Part shown: in pieces, positions 35,035 to 43,500 of the stretch
Numbering within the stretch: the stretch's first letter is position 1
How the letters are laid out: each line of letters starts with the position of its first letter
Assembly (NCBI RefSeq): GCF_004010055.1
Contig: NZ_RQVT01000023.1
Location: 1 to 55,263 of the forward strand
Reading direction: 5' to 3'
DNA length: 55,263 nucleotides
Source of the DNA: Psychroflexus aestuariivivens
GTDB lineage: Bacteria; Bacteroidota; Bacteroidia; Flavobacteriales; Flavobacteriaceae
Translations under genes and position numbers: made by a program
Notes under the pieces: generated by a model
Database searches by the model: none
The model's input: the letters and a program-made list of their open reading frames with translations, nothing else
What the model was told of the DNA's origin: nothing

Positions 35035-35445
35035 TTATATATTAGTCAGAATGAGTTTTCGGTTGTGTTCATTTTGGGCTTCAATTTCAATTTTAGTATA
35101 GTTTTCTGGCCATAAACTAGGGATCATTTCTGGCCATTCTATCATCATCCATTTATTGCTGTTCAAATATTCCTCAAAGCCAATATCGTAGGCTTCTTCT
35201 TCATTTTCAATGCGGTAAAAATCAAAATGATAAATATAGTTCTCTCCAGCATTATATTCGTTTACAAGTGCAAAAGTTGGGCTAGAAACGATGTCATCGC
35301 TTCCTAAAGCCTTGACAATCGATTTGATTAAAGTTGTTTTTCCAGTTCCCATTTCACCGAAAAATAAGAGGTTTTTTGATTTTGAAACCTCTATTATTTT
35401 TTGAGCTACTTCAGAAACTTCATCAAGTTTATAAGTTATCTTCAT
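35035..35445 (-). CDS. tsaE: tRNA threonylcarbamoyladenosine biosynthesis ATPase TsaE
   Basis: 136 aa, typical. TsaE is the ATPase that resets the TsaB-TsaD complex in t6A37 synthesis on ANN-decoding tRNAs. The P-loop is GEMGTGKTTL (30-39). Other family marks are SSPTFALVNEY (switch region), YHFDFYRIENEEEAYDIGFE (Walker-B-like) and MIEWPEMIPSLWP. It begins 4 nt after porX ends, so it is translationally close-coupled to it. tsaB, tsaC and tsaD are not in the window. Confidence 0.96.
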   Translation of the reverse strand: MKITYKLDEVSEVAQKIIEVSKSKNLLFFGEMGTGKTTLIKSIVKALGSDDIVSSPTFALVNEYNAGENYIYHFDFYRIENEEEAYDIGFEEYLNSNKWMMIEWPEMIPSLWPENYTKIEIEAQNEHNRKLILTNI

Positions 35446-35449
35446 GACT

Positions 35450-37000
35450 TTATTTTGGATTCAATATCACAAAAGGAATAATCATTTCTTCTAGTGAAAT
35501 TCCGCCATGTTGGTAGGAATTTTTGTAATAATTCACATAATAATTGTAATTATTTGGATAAGCTAAGAAATAATTTTCTTTGGCAAAAATAAACGAACTC
35601 GACATATTGATACTTGGCAAATGAATTTTTTTAGGATCTTTAGCCACAACAACATCTTTTTCGTTGTAGGTCAAACTTCTACCAGTTTTGTACCTTAAAT
35701 TCAAACTTGTATTTTTATCTCCAATCACTTTAGAAGGGTGTTTAACGTTGATTGTGCCGTGGTCCGTGGTCAGAATTAATTTAAAACCTAAGCCTTGTGC
35801 TTGTTGTATAATGTCTAAAAGCGGTGAATTTTTAAACCAACTTTGTGTTAGCGAACGATAGGATTTGTCATTAGAAGCCAGTTCTTTAATTACCTCCAAT
35901 TCAGTTTTGGAATGTGATAACATATCCACAAAATTATAAACTAAAACTGTTAAATCATTGTCTTTTTGGCTCCTAAAGTTGTCAGCTAATTTCTTGCCTT
36001 TACTTACGTTTGTTATTTTATGATATTGTGTTTTAAAATCTTTACCAAGGCGATTAAGCTGAGCATTCAAAAACTCTTCTTCAAACTGGTTTTTGCCGCC
36101 TTCATCTGTGTCGTTGAGCCAGTATTCAGGATAAATTTTCTCCATATCAGAAGGCATCAAACCAGAGAAAATAGCATTTCTAGCATATTGCGTAGCTGTA
36201 GGTAAAATACTGAAATATGGAGATTCTTCAACCTTCTTATAATTATTGGCAATAGTAGATTCAAAAGCTTTCCATTGGTCGTAACGTAGATTATCGATAA
36301 CCACTAAAAGTGTGGGTTGATCTTTGGAAATTTCAGGTAGAATTTTCTTTTTGAATAAGGTGTGAGATAGAATTGGTGCGTTTGCATTTTTATCGAACCA
36401 ACTTGGGTAATTTTGTTCTATAAATTTACAAAATTCAATATTAGCTTCATTTTTTTGAGATTCCAAAATCTCAAACATTCCAGAATCTTCAATATTTTCA
36501 AGTTCCATTTCCCAATAAATCAATTTTTGGTACATTTCTACCCAATCTTGGTAGGTTTCCAAATTGGTCAATTCCATAGAAATTTTCCTGAATTCTTGTT
36601 GGTAATTTTGCGTGGTTCTTTCAGACACCAAACGCGAATGGTCCAGGTTTTTTTTCAGACTGAGTAAAATTTGATTGGGGTTGACAGGTTTGATTAAATA
36701 ATCTGCTATTTTGGAGCCTATAGCTTCCTCCATAATATATTCTTCCTCACTTTTGGTAATCATTATGACAGGAAGATCGCTGCGAATGGCCTTGATTTCC
36801 GATAAAGTTTCGAGTCCTGTAAGTCCGGGCATGTTTTCATCTAAAAAAACGATGTCAAAGGCTTCATTTTTAACAACTTCTATGGCTTCCATGCCACTTT
36901 GGCAAGTTGTGACATCATAAGATTTTTTTTCTAAAAAAATAATATGCGGTTTCAATAAATCGATTTCGTCGTCTACCCAAAGAACTTTTATGTTTGTCAT
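35450..37000 (-). CDS. porX: PorX: response regulator with PglZ-type phosphatase domain (type IX secretion regulator)
   Basis: 516 aa, typical. The N-terminal receiver domain (1-120) has the acidic pair Asp10/Asp11 (VLWVDDEIDLL), phospho-acceptor Asp54 (DIVFLDENMPGLTG) and MITKSEEEY. A helical linker follows, then the C-terminal PglZ/alkaline-phosphatase-like domain with LLVVIDNLRYDQWKAFE, ILPTATQYARNAIFSGLMPS, YNFVDMLSHSKTE, ILTTDHGTINVKHPS and QHGGISLEEMIIPFVIL. PorX works with the histidine kinase PorY and SigP to control T9SS genes in Porphyromonas; in flavobacteria it is required for T9SS function. First gene of the operon, divergent from the HD-domain gene. Confidence 0.96.
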   Translation of the reverse strand: MTNIKVLWVDDEIDLLKPHIIFLEKKSYDVTTCQSGMEAIEVVKNEAFDIVFLDENMPGLTGLETLSEIKAIRSDLPVIMITKSEEEYIMEEAIGSKIADYLIKPVNPNQILLSLKKNLDHSRLVSERTTQNYQQEFRKISMELTNLETYQDWVEMYQKLIYWEMELENIEDSGMFEILESQKNEANIEFCKFIEQNYPSWFDKNANAPILSHTLFKKKILPEISKDQPTLLVVIDNLRYDQWKAFESTIANNYKKVEESPYFSILPTATQYARNAIFSGLMPSDMEKIYPEYWLNDTDEGGKNQFEEEFLNAQLNRLGKDFKTQYHKITNVSKGKKLADNFRSQKDNDLTVLVYNFVDMLSHSKTELEVIKELASNDKSYRSLTQSWFKNSPLLDIIQQAQGLGFKLILTTDHGTINVKHPSKVIGDKNTSLNLRYKTGRSLTYNEKDVVVAKDPKKIHLPSINMSSSFIFAKENYFLAYPNNYNYYVNYYKNSYQHGGISLEEMIIPFVILNPK

Positions 37001-37009
37001 ATATAACTG

Positions 37010-37017
37010 TATATTTG
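37010..37017 (+). promoter_or_regulatory. -7 box for the HD-domain gene
   Basis: TATATTTG (37010-37017) followed by CT. If the start is about 4 nt on (near 37021), translation must begin at the TTG 37036 rather than at the TTG 36994. Confidence 0.5.
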
Positions 37018-37035
37018 CTATTAAAATTAGAAAAT

Positions 37036-38265
37036 TTGAACCAGCGGAACAAACTTAAGATTATAAACGATCCAATTTACGGATTTATTACGATTCCGAG
37101 CCCATTAATTTTTGATTTAATCGAGCATTCTTACTTTCAGCGTTTAAGAAGAATTACACAAATGGGCATGTCACATTTGGTGTATCCAGGCGCAAATCAT
37201 ACTAGATTTCATCACGCTTTGGGTTGTTTGCACCTTATGCAGAAAGCATTGCAAATCCTTAAATTCAAAGGTGTAGAAATCACAGAAGAGGAAGAAGAGG
37301 CTGTCTTAATTGCTATATTGCTTCACGATATTGGTCACGGACCTTTTTCGCACGCTTTAGAACATTCTATTGTTGAAAATTTGAGTCATGAATATATTTC
37401 GCTTGAATTTATGCAAAAACTCAACCAAGAGTTTGAAGGCCAGTTAGATTTAGCTATAGAAATTTTCAGAGGAAATTATTACAAACAATTTCTTTGTCAA
37501 CTTTTGGCAAGTCAATTGGATATCGATCGCTTGGATTATTTAAAACGAGATAGTTTTTATACAGGAGTTGCAGAAGGAAACATCAATAGCGAACGCATGA
37601 TCAATATGTTGAATGTAGTGGATCAGAATTTGGTGGTGGAAGAAAAAGGAATATATTCCATAGAAAAATTTCTAGTGGCCAGAAGATTGATGTATTGGCA
37701 AGTCTATTTACATAAAACGGGACTTTGTGCAGAACAAATTTTAATCAGAATTTTAAGACGTGCTAAATATCTTTTTGAAAATAATTCTGTAGAAGTTGAA
37801 AATTCTACATTGAATTATTTCTTGAAACATAAAATTGACTCAGAGACTTTTGATGAAGTGACTTTAGATTTGTTTTCAAAATTGGATGATTATGATATTA
37901 TTTCAGCTCTAAAAAACTGGCAATACCATGATGATTTTGTTTTGAGTAAACTAAGTAAAATGATTTTGAACAGAGATTTACTTAAAATAAAGTTGAAAGA
38001 TAAAAGAGTTAAACAAGATAAGTTTGAAAGACTTCAGCAAAAAACAATGAGTGCTTTCAACCTTACCAAAGACGAAGCAGATTATTTTGTGTTTGAAGGT
38101 GAAACGTCAAATTTAGCTTATCAATCTCAAAAAGAACATATAAATATTTGGTACAAAAACGGGAAAATTAAGGACGTTTCAAGTGCTTCAGACCAATTAA
38201 ACCTGAAAGCTTTGTCTAAAACAGTGACAAAATATTACTTATGTTATCCAAAATCTTTTAATTAA
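37036..38265 (+). CDS. HD-domain phosphohydrolase (dGTPase-like)
   Basis: About 409 aa with a non-ATG start. No in-frame ATG occurs before the conserved region. The TTG at 37036 gives an N-terminus L/M-NQRNKLKIINDPIYGFI, matching where homologues begin. The TTG at 36994 lies inside porX's start and upstream of the -7 box. HD-superfamily metal residues are in ANHTRFHHALGCLHLMQ, AILLHDIGHGPFSHALEH and LLASQLDIDRLDYLKRDSFY. It probably hydrolyses dNTPs or a nucleotide signal; the substrate is unknown. It lies 24 nt upstream of lpxD. Confidence 0.88.
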   Translation: MNQRNKLKIINDPIYGFITIPSPLIFDLIEHSYFQRLRRITQMGMSHLVYPGANHTRFHHALGCLHLMQKALQILKFKGVEITEEEEEAVLIAILLHDIGHGPFSHALEHSIVENLSHEYISLEFMQKLNQEFEGQLDLAIEIFRGNYYKQFLCQLLASQLDIDRLDYLKRDSFYTGVAEGNINSERMINMLNVVDQNLVVEEKGIYSIEKFLVARRLMYWQVYLHKTGLCAEQILIRILRRAKYLFENNSVEVENSTLNYFLKHKIDSETFDEVTLDLFSKLDDYDIISALKNWQYHDDFVLSKLSKMILNRDLLKIKLKDKRVKQDKFERLQQKTMSAFNLTKDEADYFVFEGETSNLAYQSQKEHINIWYKNGKIKDVSSASDQLNLKALSKTVTKYYLCYPKSFN

Positions 38266-38276
38266 CAGTTTTTTTC

Positions 38277-38284
38277 TATTTTTG
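38277..38284 (+). promoter_or_regulatory. -7 box directly in front of lpxD
   Basis: TATTTTTG (38277-38284) followed by CC, 5 nt before the lpxD ATG. A transcript starting at about 38288 would be almost leaderless. No -33 TTG is at the right distance, so readthrough from the HD gene is also likely. Confidence 0.5.
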
Positions 38285-38289
38285 CCAGA

Positions 38290-39324
38290 ATGAAATTTAC
38301 AGCAAAACAAATCGCAGATATATTAGATGGTCAGGTTGAAGGCAACCCTGAAGCTGAAGTCTATAAATTATCTAAAATTGAAGAGGGTTCGGAGGGTTCA
38401 TTAACTTTTTTGTCCAATCCTAAATATACGTCCTACATTTACCAGACCAATGCAAGTATTTGTATTGTTAATAAATCTTTCAAAAAAACACAAGACATTT
38501 CAACCACTTTAATTAGGGTTGAAGATTCCTACGAAGCTTTCTCGAAATTATTGGAAGTTTATAATCAAATTAAATTAGATAAAAAGGGCATCGAAGAACC
38601 ATCCTCAATTTCAGACTCTGCAAAATTGGGTGATAATATTTATGTTGGTGCTTTTGCTTACATAGGCAGTGATGTTGAGATTGGAAATAATGTAAAAATT
38701 TATCCCAATGTTTTTATCGGTGATAATGTTACGATTGGCGATAACGTTACAATCTTTGCAGGAAGCAAGATTTATTCAGAATCTGTTATCGGCAGTAATT
38801 GTGTCTTGCATAGCGGTGCTATAATTGGTGCAGATGGTTTTGGTTTTTCTCCAAATAATGAAGGTGTTTATAGCAAAATTCCTCAAATAGGAAACGTAAT
38901 TATTGAAAATGGCGTGGACGTTGGAGCCGGAACAACTATAGATAGAGCAACCTTGGGTTCAACTATTATTAGAGAAGGAGTAAAGCTAGATAACCAAATT
39001 CAAATAGCCCATAATGTTGAAATCGGAAAACACACAGCAATAGCAGCACAAACTGGAATTGCGGGATCTTCAAAAATTGGTGAAAACTGTTTAATTGGTG
39101 GACAAGTTGGCATTGCTGGACATATTACTATTGGAAATAGAGTTAGAATTCAAGCTCAAACTGGTGTTGGCAGAAATATAAAAGACGATGAAGCAATCCA
39201 AGGTTCACCAGCTTTTGGTTATTCAGACTTCAATAAATCCTATGTGCATTTTAGAAATTTACCAAAAATTATAAAAAGACTCGATTCTTTAGAAAACAAA
39301 CTTCAAGACAATGAAAACCGTTAA
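38290..39324 (+). CDS. lpxD: UDP-3-O-acylglucosamine N-acyltransferase LpxD
   Basis: 344 aa, typical. It adds the N-linked hydroxyacyl chain to UDP-3-O-acyl-GlcN in lipid A synthesis. The N-terminal uridine-binding domain ([40 protein letters not shown]) is followed by hexapeptide repeats (about 105-310, [20 protein letters not shown]). The catalytic His241 is in [20 protein letters not shown], and the hydroxyacyl-pocket region is [16 protein letters not shown]-terminal helix closes the protein. The stop overlaps the lpxC start by 14 nt, so translation is coupled. Confidence 0.96.
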   Translation: MKFTAKQIADILDGQVEGNPEAEVYKLSKIEEGSEGSLTFLSNPKYTSYIYQTNASICIVNKSFKKTQDISTTLIRVEDSYEAFSKLLEVYNQIKLDKKGIEEPSSISDSAKLGDNIYVGAFAYIGSDVEIGNNVKIYPNVFIGDNVTIGDNVTIFAGSKIYSESVIGSNCVLHSGAIIGADGFGFSPNNEGVYSKIPQIGNVIIENGVDVGAGTTIDRATLGSTIIREGVKLDNQIQIAHNVEIGKHTAIAAQTGIAGSSKIGENCLIGGQVGIAGHITIGNRVRIQAQTGVGRNIKDDEAIQGSPAFGYSDFNKSYVHFRNLPKIIKRLDSLENKLQDNENR

Positions 39325-40705
39325 TCAAACGACAATCAAAAAAGAAGTTTCCCTTCACGGGGTTGGACTTCACACTGGTCAGAATGTTACATTAACTTTC
39401 AAGCCAGCGCCAATCAATCAAGGATTTGCTTTCAAAAGAATTGATTTGGAGGGCTCTCCAATTATTCCAGCAGATGCAACTTTGGTAACAAGTACAGACC
39501 GAGGTACAAGTTTGGAAAAAAACGGTGTGAATATTCAAACTTCAGAACATGTTTTGGCTGCTTGCGTTGGCATGGGCTTGAATAATGTCATTATAGAACT
39601 CAATGCTTCAGAACCGCCAATTATGGACGGTTCTTCAAAGTTTTTTGTTGAAGCTTTAGAAAAAGCTGGAATCGAAGAGCAGAATGCACCTAGAGACGAA
39701 TTTATCGTTGAAGATGTAATTTCGTTTACAGATGAAGAAACAGGTTCCGAAATTTTAGTTATGCCAGCCAATGAATATCAGGTGACGACAATGGTCGATT
39801 TTGGCACTAAAGTTTTAGGTACGCAAAACGCTTATTTGAATAAAATTTCAAATTTCAAAAAGGAAATTGCAGATTGTAGAACTTTCAGTTTTTTGCATGA
39901 GTTGGAAGCAATGCTTGCCAATGGATTGATTAAAGGTGGAGATTTGAATAATGCTATTGTTTATGTGGACAAAGAATTATCTCCAGAAACGATGTCTCGT
40001 CTGAAGGAAGCTTTTGGAAAAGATGATATTTCTGTAAAGCCAAACGGTATTTTAGATAATTTGACCTTACATTACCCAAACGAAGCCGCAAGACATAAGC
40101 TTCTTGACGTGATCGGGGATTTAGCATTGGTTGGTACTCATATTCGAGGGAAAGTGATTGCTAACAAACCAGGACATACAATTAATACTCAGTTTGCAAA
40201 AAAACTGATGAAAATAATAAAAGCAGCAAAACGCAATAAAGTTCCAAAATTTGATATGAGTCAGCCACCTTTGTATGGCGTAACGGAAATTATGGATCGT
40301 TTGCCACACCGTCCACCATTTTTGTTGGTTGACAAGATTTTTGAATTGACCGATAGTTCGGTTTTAGGAACAAAGAATGTGACAATGAATGAACCATTTT
40401 TTGTGGGGCATTTTCCAGGAAAACCAGTAATGCCAGGAGTTCTTCAGATTGAAGCAATGGCTCAAACTGGTGGTATTTTGGCATTGAGTACTGTAGAAGA
40501 TCCTGAAAATTATTTAACGTATTTTATAAAAATTGACAATGTAAAGTTTAAACAGCAAGTTTTGCCAGGCGATACTTTAATTTTCAAGTTAGAGTTGATT
40601 TCACCAATCAGGCGTGGAATATGTCATATGCAAGGCTATGCTTATGCCAATGATAAGTTAGCTTGTGAAGCTGAATTGATGGCCCAAATTGTCAAATCAA
40701 AATAG
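39311..40705 (+). CDS. lpxC: Bifunctional UDP-3-O-acyl-GlcNAc deacetylase / 3-hydroxyacyl-ACP dehydratase (LpxC-FabZ)
   Basis: 464 aa fusion typical of Bacteroidota. Residues 1-305 are Lpx[18 protein letters not shown], zinc ligand His80 in QTSEHVLAA, and the HxxxD zinc pair in [20 protein letters not shown]. Residues about 320-464 are Fab[21 protein letters not shown] with the catalytic His, and [20 protein letters not shown] with the catalytic Glu. The fusion ties the committed step of lipid A to the dehydration step of fatty-acid elongation, which compete for 3-hydroxyacyl-ACP. It is overlapped by lpxD upstream and followed 5 nt later by lpxA. Confidence 0.97.
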   Translation: MKTVNQTTIKKEVSLHGVGLHTGQNVTLTFKPAPINQGFAFKRIDLEGSPIIPADATLVTSTDRGTSLEKNGVNIQTSEHVLAACVGMGLNNVIIELNASEPPIMDGSSKFFVEALEKAGIEEQNAPRDEFIVEDVISFTDEETGSEILVMPANEYQVTTMVDFGTKVLGTQNAYLNKISNFKKEIADCRTFSFLHELEAMLANGLIKGGDLNNAIVYVDKELSPETMSRLKEAFGKDDISVKPNGILDNLTLHYPNEAARHKLLDVIGDLALVGTHIRGKVIANKPGHTINTQFAKKLMKIIKAAKRNKVPKFDMSQPPLYGVTEIMDRLPHRPPFLLVDKIFELTDSSVLGTKNVTMNEPFFVGHFPGKPVMPGVLQIEAMAQTGGILALSTVEDPENYLTYFIKIDNVKFKQQVLPGDTLIFKLELISPIRRGICHMQGYAYANDKLACEAELMAQIVKSK

Positions 40706-40710
40706 ATAGT

Positions 40711-41493
40711 ATGAATCAACCATTAGCATATGTTCACCCTGGCGCAAAAATCGCTAAAAATGTGGTTATAGAACCATTTACAACAATTCATAATAATGTA
40801 GAAATTGGTGAAGGAACTTGGATTGGTTCTAACGTTACAATTATGGAAGGTGCAAGAATTGGGAAAAATGTCAGTATTTTTCCTGGTGCTGTAATTTCTG
40901 CAATTCCACAAGATAAAAAATTTAACGACGAAGATACGATTACAGAAATTGGCGATAATACAACAATTAGAGAGTGTGTTACGATCAATCGTGGTACGTC
41001 TGATCGTATGAAAACTAAAGTTGGTAAGAATTGTTGGATTATGGCGTATTGCCACATTGCTCATGATTGCATTGTAGGTAATAATTGCGTTTTTTCCAAT
41101 AACAGCACATTGGCTGGACATATTACGGTTGGCGATCATGCAGTTTTAGCAGGAATGGCAGCAGTACAACAATTTTGTAGCATTGGCAGACATGCATTCA
41201 TCACAGGCGGATCTTTGGTAAGAAAGGATGTTCCTCCATTTGTAAAAGCGGGACGAGAACCACTTTCTTATGTTGGGATAAATTCTGTGGGTTTAAGGAG
41301 AAGAGGTTTTGATACTGAAAAAATTAGAGAAATACAAAATATCTATCGTATCCTTTATCAGAGGAATTACAACAACACACAAGCACTTTCAATTATAGAA
41401 GCTGAAATGGAAGCAACACCAGAGCGGGACGAGATTTTACAGTTTATAAAAGATTCCCAGCGTGGAATTATGAAAGGATATTTTTCAAATTAA
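40711..41493 (+). CDS. lpxA: UDP-GlcNAc O-acyltransferase LpxA
   Basis: 260 aa, typical. First enzyme of lipid A synthesis, transferring a 3-hydroxyacyl chain from ACP to UDP-GlcNAc. Hexapeptide repeats run from the N-terminus (YVHPGAKIAKNVVIEPFTTI, VEIGEGTWIGSNVTIMEGAR). The catalytic His118 is in AYCHIAHDCIVGNN, preceded by His115. The C-terminal helical domain holds INSVGLRRRGFDTEKIREIQ. It is cytosolic and trimeric in the family. It sits inside the lpxD-lpxC/fabZ-lpxA-efp cluster with spacings of 5 and 8 nt. Confidence 0.97.
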   Translation: MNQPLAYVHPGAKIAKNVVIEPFTTIHNNVEIGEGTWIGSNVTIMEGARIGKNVSIFPGAVISAIPQDKKFNDEDTITEIGDNTTIRECVTINRGTSDRMKTKVGKNCWIMAYCHIAHDCIVGNNCVFSNNSTLAGHITVGDHAVLAGMAAVQQFCSIGRHAFITGGSLVRKDVPPFVKAGREPLSYVGINSVGLRRRGFDTEKIREIQNIYRILYQRNYNNTQALSIIEAEMEATPERDEILQFIKDSQRGIMKGYFSN

Positions 41494-41501
41494 AAATTAT
41501 T

Positions 41502-42068
41502 ATGGCAAGTACAAGTGATATTAGAAATGGATTATGCATCAGGTATAATCATGATATTTTCAAAATTATAGAGTTTTTACACGTTAAGCCGGGAAAAGGA
41601 CCAGCATTCGTAAGAACTAAACTTAAAAGTGTAACCACAGGTAAAGTTATTGATAATACTTTTTCTGCTGGACATAAAATAGATGAAGTCCGCGTTGAAA
41701 CTCATAAATATCAGTTTTTGTATCAAGAAGGTGAATTTTACCACTTCATGCATACTGAAGATTATACGCAGATTAGACTTTTAGAAGCAGCATTAGATAT
41801 GCCTAATTTGCTTAAAGAAGGTGAGGTTGTGACTATTTTAATCAACACCGAAGATAATTTGCCTTTGTCTGTAGAGATGCCACCTAATGTAACCCTAGAA
41901 GTTACACATACAGAACCTGGCGTAAAAGGTAATACGGCAACTAATGCAACCAAACCAGCAACTGTTGAAACTGGTGCAGAAATTAATGTGCCATTATTTA
42001 TCAATGAAGGTGATAAAGTCAAAATTGAAACCGAAAAAGGAACTTACAAAGAACGTGTCAAAGAATAA
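41502..42068 (+). CDS. efp: Translation elongation factor P
   Basis: 188 aa, typical. EF-P relieves ribosome stalling at polyproline. Domain I carries the loop HVKPGKGPAFVRTKLK with the tip Lys32, the residue that in the E. coli-type system is beta-lysylated. Domains II and III follow with EDYTQIRLLEAALDMPNLL, NVTLEVTHTEPGVKGNTATN, the SUP-like signature KPATVETGAEINVPLFINEG and the end KGTYKERVKE. Whether a modifying enzyme exists in this organism cannot be seen here. It lies 8 nt after lpxA and 10 nt before the second lpxD, so it is in the lpx operon. Confidence 0.97.
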   Translation: MASTSDIRNGLCIRYNHDIFKIIEFLHVKPGKGPAFVRTKLKSVTTGKVIDNTFSAGHKIDEVRVETHKYQFLYQEGEFYHFMHTEDYTQIRLLEAALDMPNLLKEGEVVTILINTEDNLPLSVEMPPNVTLEVTHTEPGVKGNTATNATKPATVETGAEINVPLFINEGDKVKIETEKGTYKERVKE

Positions 42069-42078
42069 TTAACTGTTC

Positions 42079-43017
42079 ATGAAGTTTCCTCAAAAACATA
42101 CTTTACAACAAATTGCAACAATTATTGATGCGAAATTTGTCGGGGATGAAAATTTTCCAGTCTACGGTCTCAATGAAATTCATGTAGTGGAACCTGGCGA
42201 TATTGTTTTTGTAGATCATCCGAAATATTACGACAAAGCTTTACATTCTCCAGCTACAGTTATTTTGATTAATAAAGAAGAGGTTGAAGTTCCAGAAGGA
42301 AAAGCACTTTTGGTTTCAGACGATCCATTTAGAGATTTTAATAAATTAACTGCTTTTTTTAAACCTTTTCAAAAGGCAAATCAGTCCATTTCAGATTCAG
42401 TAAAAATAGGAGAAAATACAATAATTCAACCCAATGTTTTTATTGGTCCAAATGTTGAAATTGGCGATAATTGTTTGATTCATAGCAACGTTTCTATTTA
42501 TGACGACACCAAAATTGGTGATAATGTGATCATTCATGCTGGTGCAGTGCTTGGTGCTGATGCTTTTTATTATAAAAATCGTCCAGAGAAACACGATAAA
42601 TTGTTGTCTGGAGGTAGTATTCTTATAGAAAGTAATGTTGAAATTGGCGCATTAACGACCATAGATAAAGGCGTTACAGGCGTGACAACAATAAAAAAAG
42701 GTTCAAAATTAGACAATCAAATCCAAGTGGGGCACGATACAGTTATCGGTGAAAAATGTCTCATTGCTTCTCAAGTTGGAATTGCTGGTTGTGTTGTTAT
42801 AGAAAACGAAGTTACGATTTGGGGACAAGTTGGAATCACTAGCGGCGTAACTATAGGCAACAAAGCAATAATAATGGCTCAGTCCGGTATCAGTAAAAAT
42901 TTAAAAGGTCATACAACCTATTTTGGTTCACCAGCAGAGGACATCAAAAAGAAATACAGAGAACTTGCTTATATAAATCAAATTCCAGAAATACTAAAAA
43001 AAATCAATAATTTATGA
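42079..43017 (+). CDS. LpxD paralogue (second UDP-3-O-acylglucosamine N-acyltransferase-like protein)
   Basis: 312 aa, 32 shorter than the lpxD at 38.3 kb. It has the uridine-binding-like N-domain (IVFVDHPKYYDKALHSPATV) and hexapeptide helix (VEIGDNCLIHSNVSIYDDTK). The catalytic-type His219 is kept in LDNQIQVGHDTVIGEKCLIA. The substrate-pocket loop differs: VLGADAFYYKNRPEKHDKLL replaces the GFGF motif, and the C-terminal helix is shorter. It probably acylates an amino-sugar nucleotide, but perhaps with a different acyl chain or sugar. Overlaps the next gene by 4 nt (ATGA). Confidence 0.85.
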   Translation: MKFPQKHTLQQIATIIDAKFVGDENFPVYGLNEIHVVEPGDIVFVDHPKYYDKALHSPATVILINKEEVEVPEGKALLVSDDPFRDFNKLTAFFKPFQKANQSISDSVKIGENTIIQPNVFIGPNVEIGDNCLIHSNVSIYDDTKIGDNVIIHAGAVLGADAFYYKNRPEKHDKLLSGGSILIESNVEIGALTTIDKGVTGVTTIKKGSKLDNQIQVGHDTVIGEKCLIASQVGIAGCVVIENEVTIWGQVGITSGVTIGNKAIIMAQSGISKNLKGHTTYFGSPAEDIKKKYRELAYINQIPEILKKINNL

Positions 43018-43421
43018 CCACCAATAATAAAGATTTGGTACAAGATTTTTTCTATTCAGACTATTACCATGATAAATCTACATTTGAAAAATTTATCCAC
43101 CCAGATTTAGTTATCGATTGGAGTAGTAGTACAGGATTTTATCGTCTTGATTATGAAAAATTTTTCAATATGGCTTCAGAGATGGGAAAGTCTTTTCAAA
43201 ATATGTCACCACAAATTTCACATCTATTAGAAGAAAACGACAAAGTTTGTATCAGATTTACTTATAATGTAGAAACTCTTGAATCCGAAGATTTAATCAA
43301 TCTCGCAGATTTTTTCTGTATTTGGGAAATTAAAGACAATAAGTTGTATAAAGGCTACATGATGAGTCAACCCTGCGATGACGGCATAGATGGAATTCTG
43401 TCTTTTATCAATGAAAGCTAA
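43014..43421 (+). CDS. Nuclear transport factor 2 (SnoaL-like) family protein
   Basis: 135 aa. The fold pattern of NTF2-like proteins is visible: an N-terminal helix (NKDLVQDFFYSDYYHDKSTF), HPDLVIDWSSSTGFYRLDYE, a central helix, then a curved sheet (QISHLLEENDKVCIRFTYNV, FCIWEIKDNKLYKGYMMSQP). No catalytic Asp/His pair typical of ketosteroid isomerases is clear, and the substrate is unknown. The ATG overlaps the stop of the LpxD paralogue (ATGA), so it belongs to the lpx-efp operon as its last member before the sucD promoter. Confidence 0.8.
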   Translation: MTTNNKDLVQDFFYSDYYHDKSTFEKFIHPDLVIDWSSSTGFYRLDYEKFFNMASEMGKSFQNMSPQISHLLEENDKVCIRFTYNVETLESEDLINLADFFCIWEIKDNKLYKGYMMSQPCDDGIDGILSFINES

Positions 43422-43469
43422 AAATGAATTAAATTCAAAAGAATACTTTTTAGGTTCATCTTAAAAAAT

Positions 43470-43477
43470 TACATTTG
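43470..43477 (+). promoter_or_regulatory. -7 box of sucD
   Basis: TACATTTG (43470-43477), 23 nt before the sucD ATG. No clear -33 TTG at the right spacing. Confidence 0.55.
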
Positions 43478-43500
43478 TTGAACAAAAATTAAATAAAATT

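Noticed and set aside
38290-43017. Hexapeptide repeats in lpxD, lpxA and the lpxD paralogue as DNA repeats
   Set aside because: The repeated AT-GGTGATAA-type wording reflects the beta-helix protein repeat, not a repeat element.
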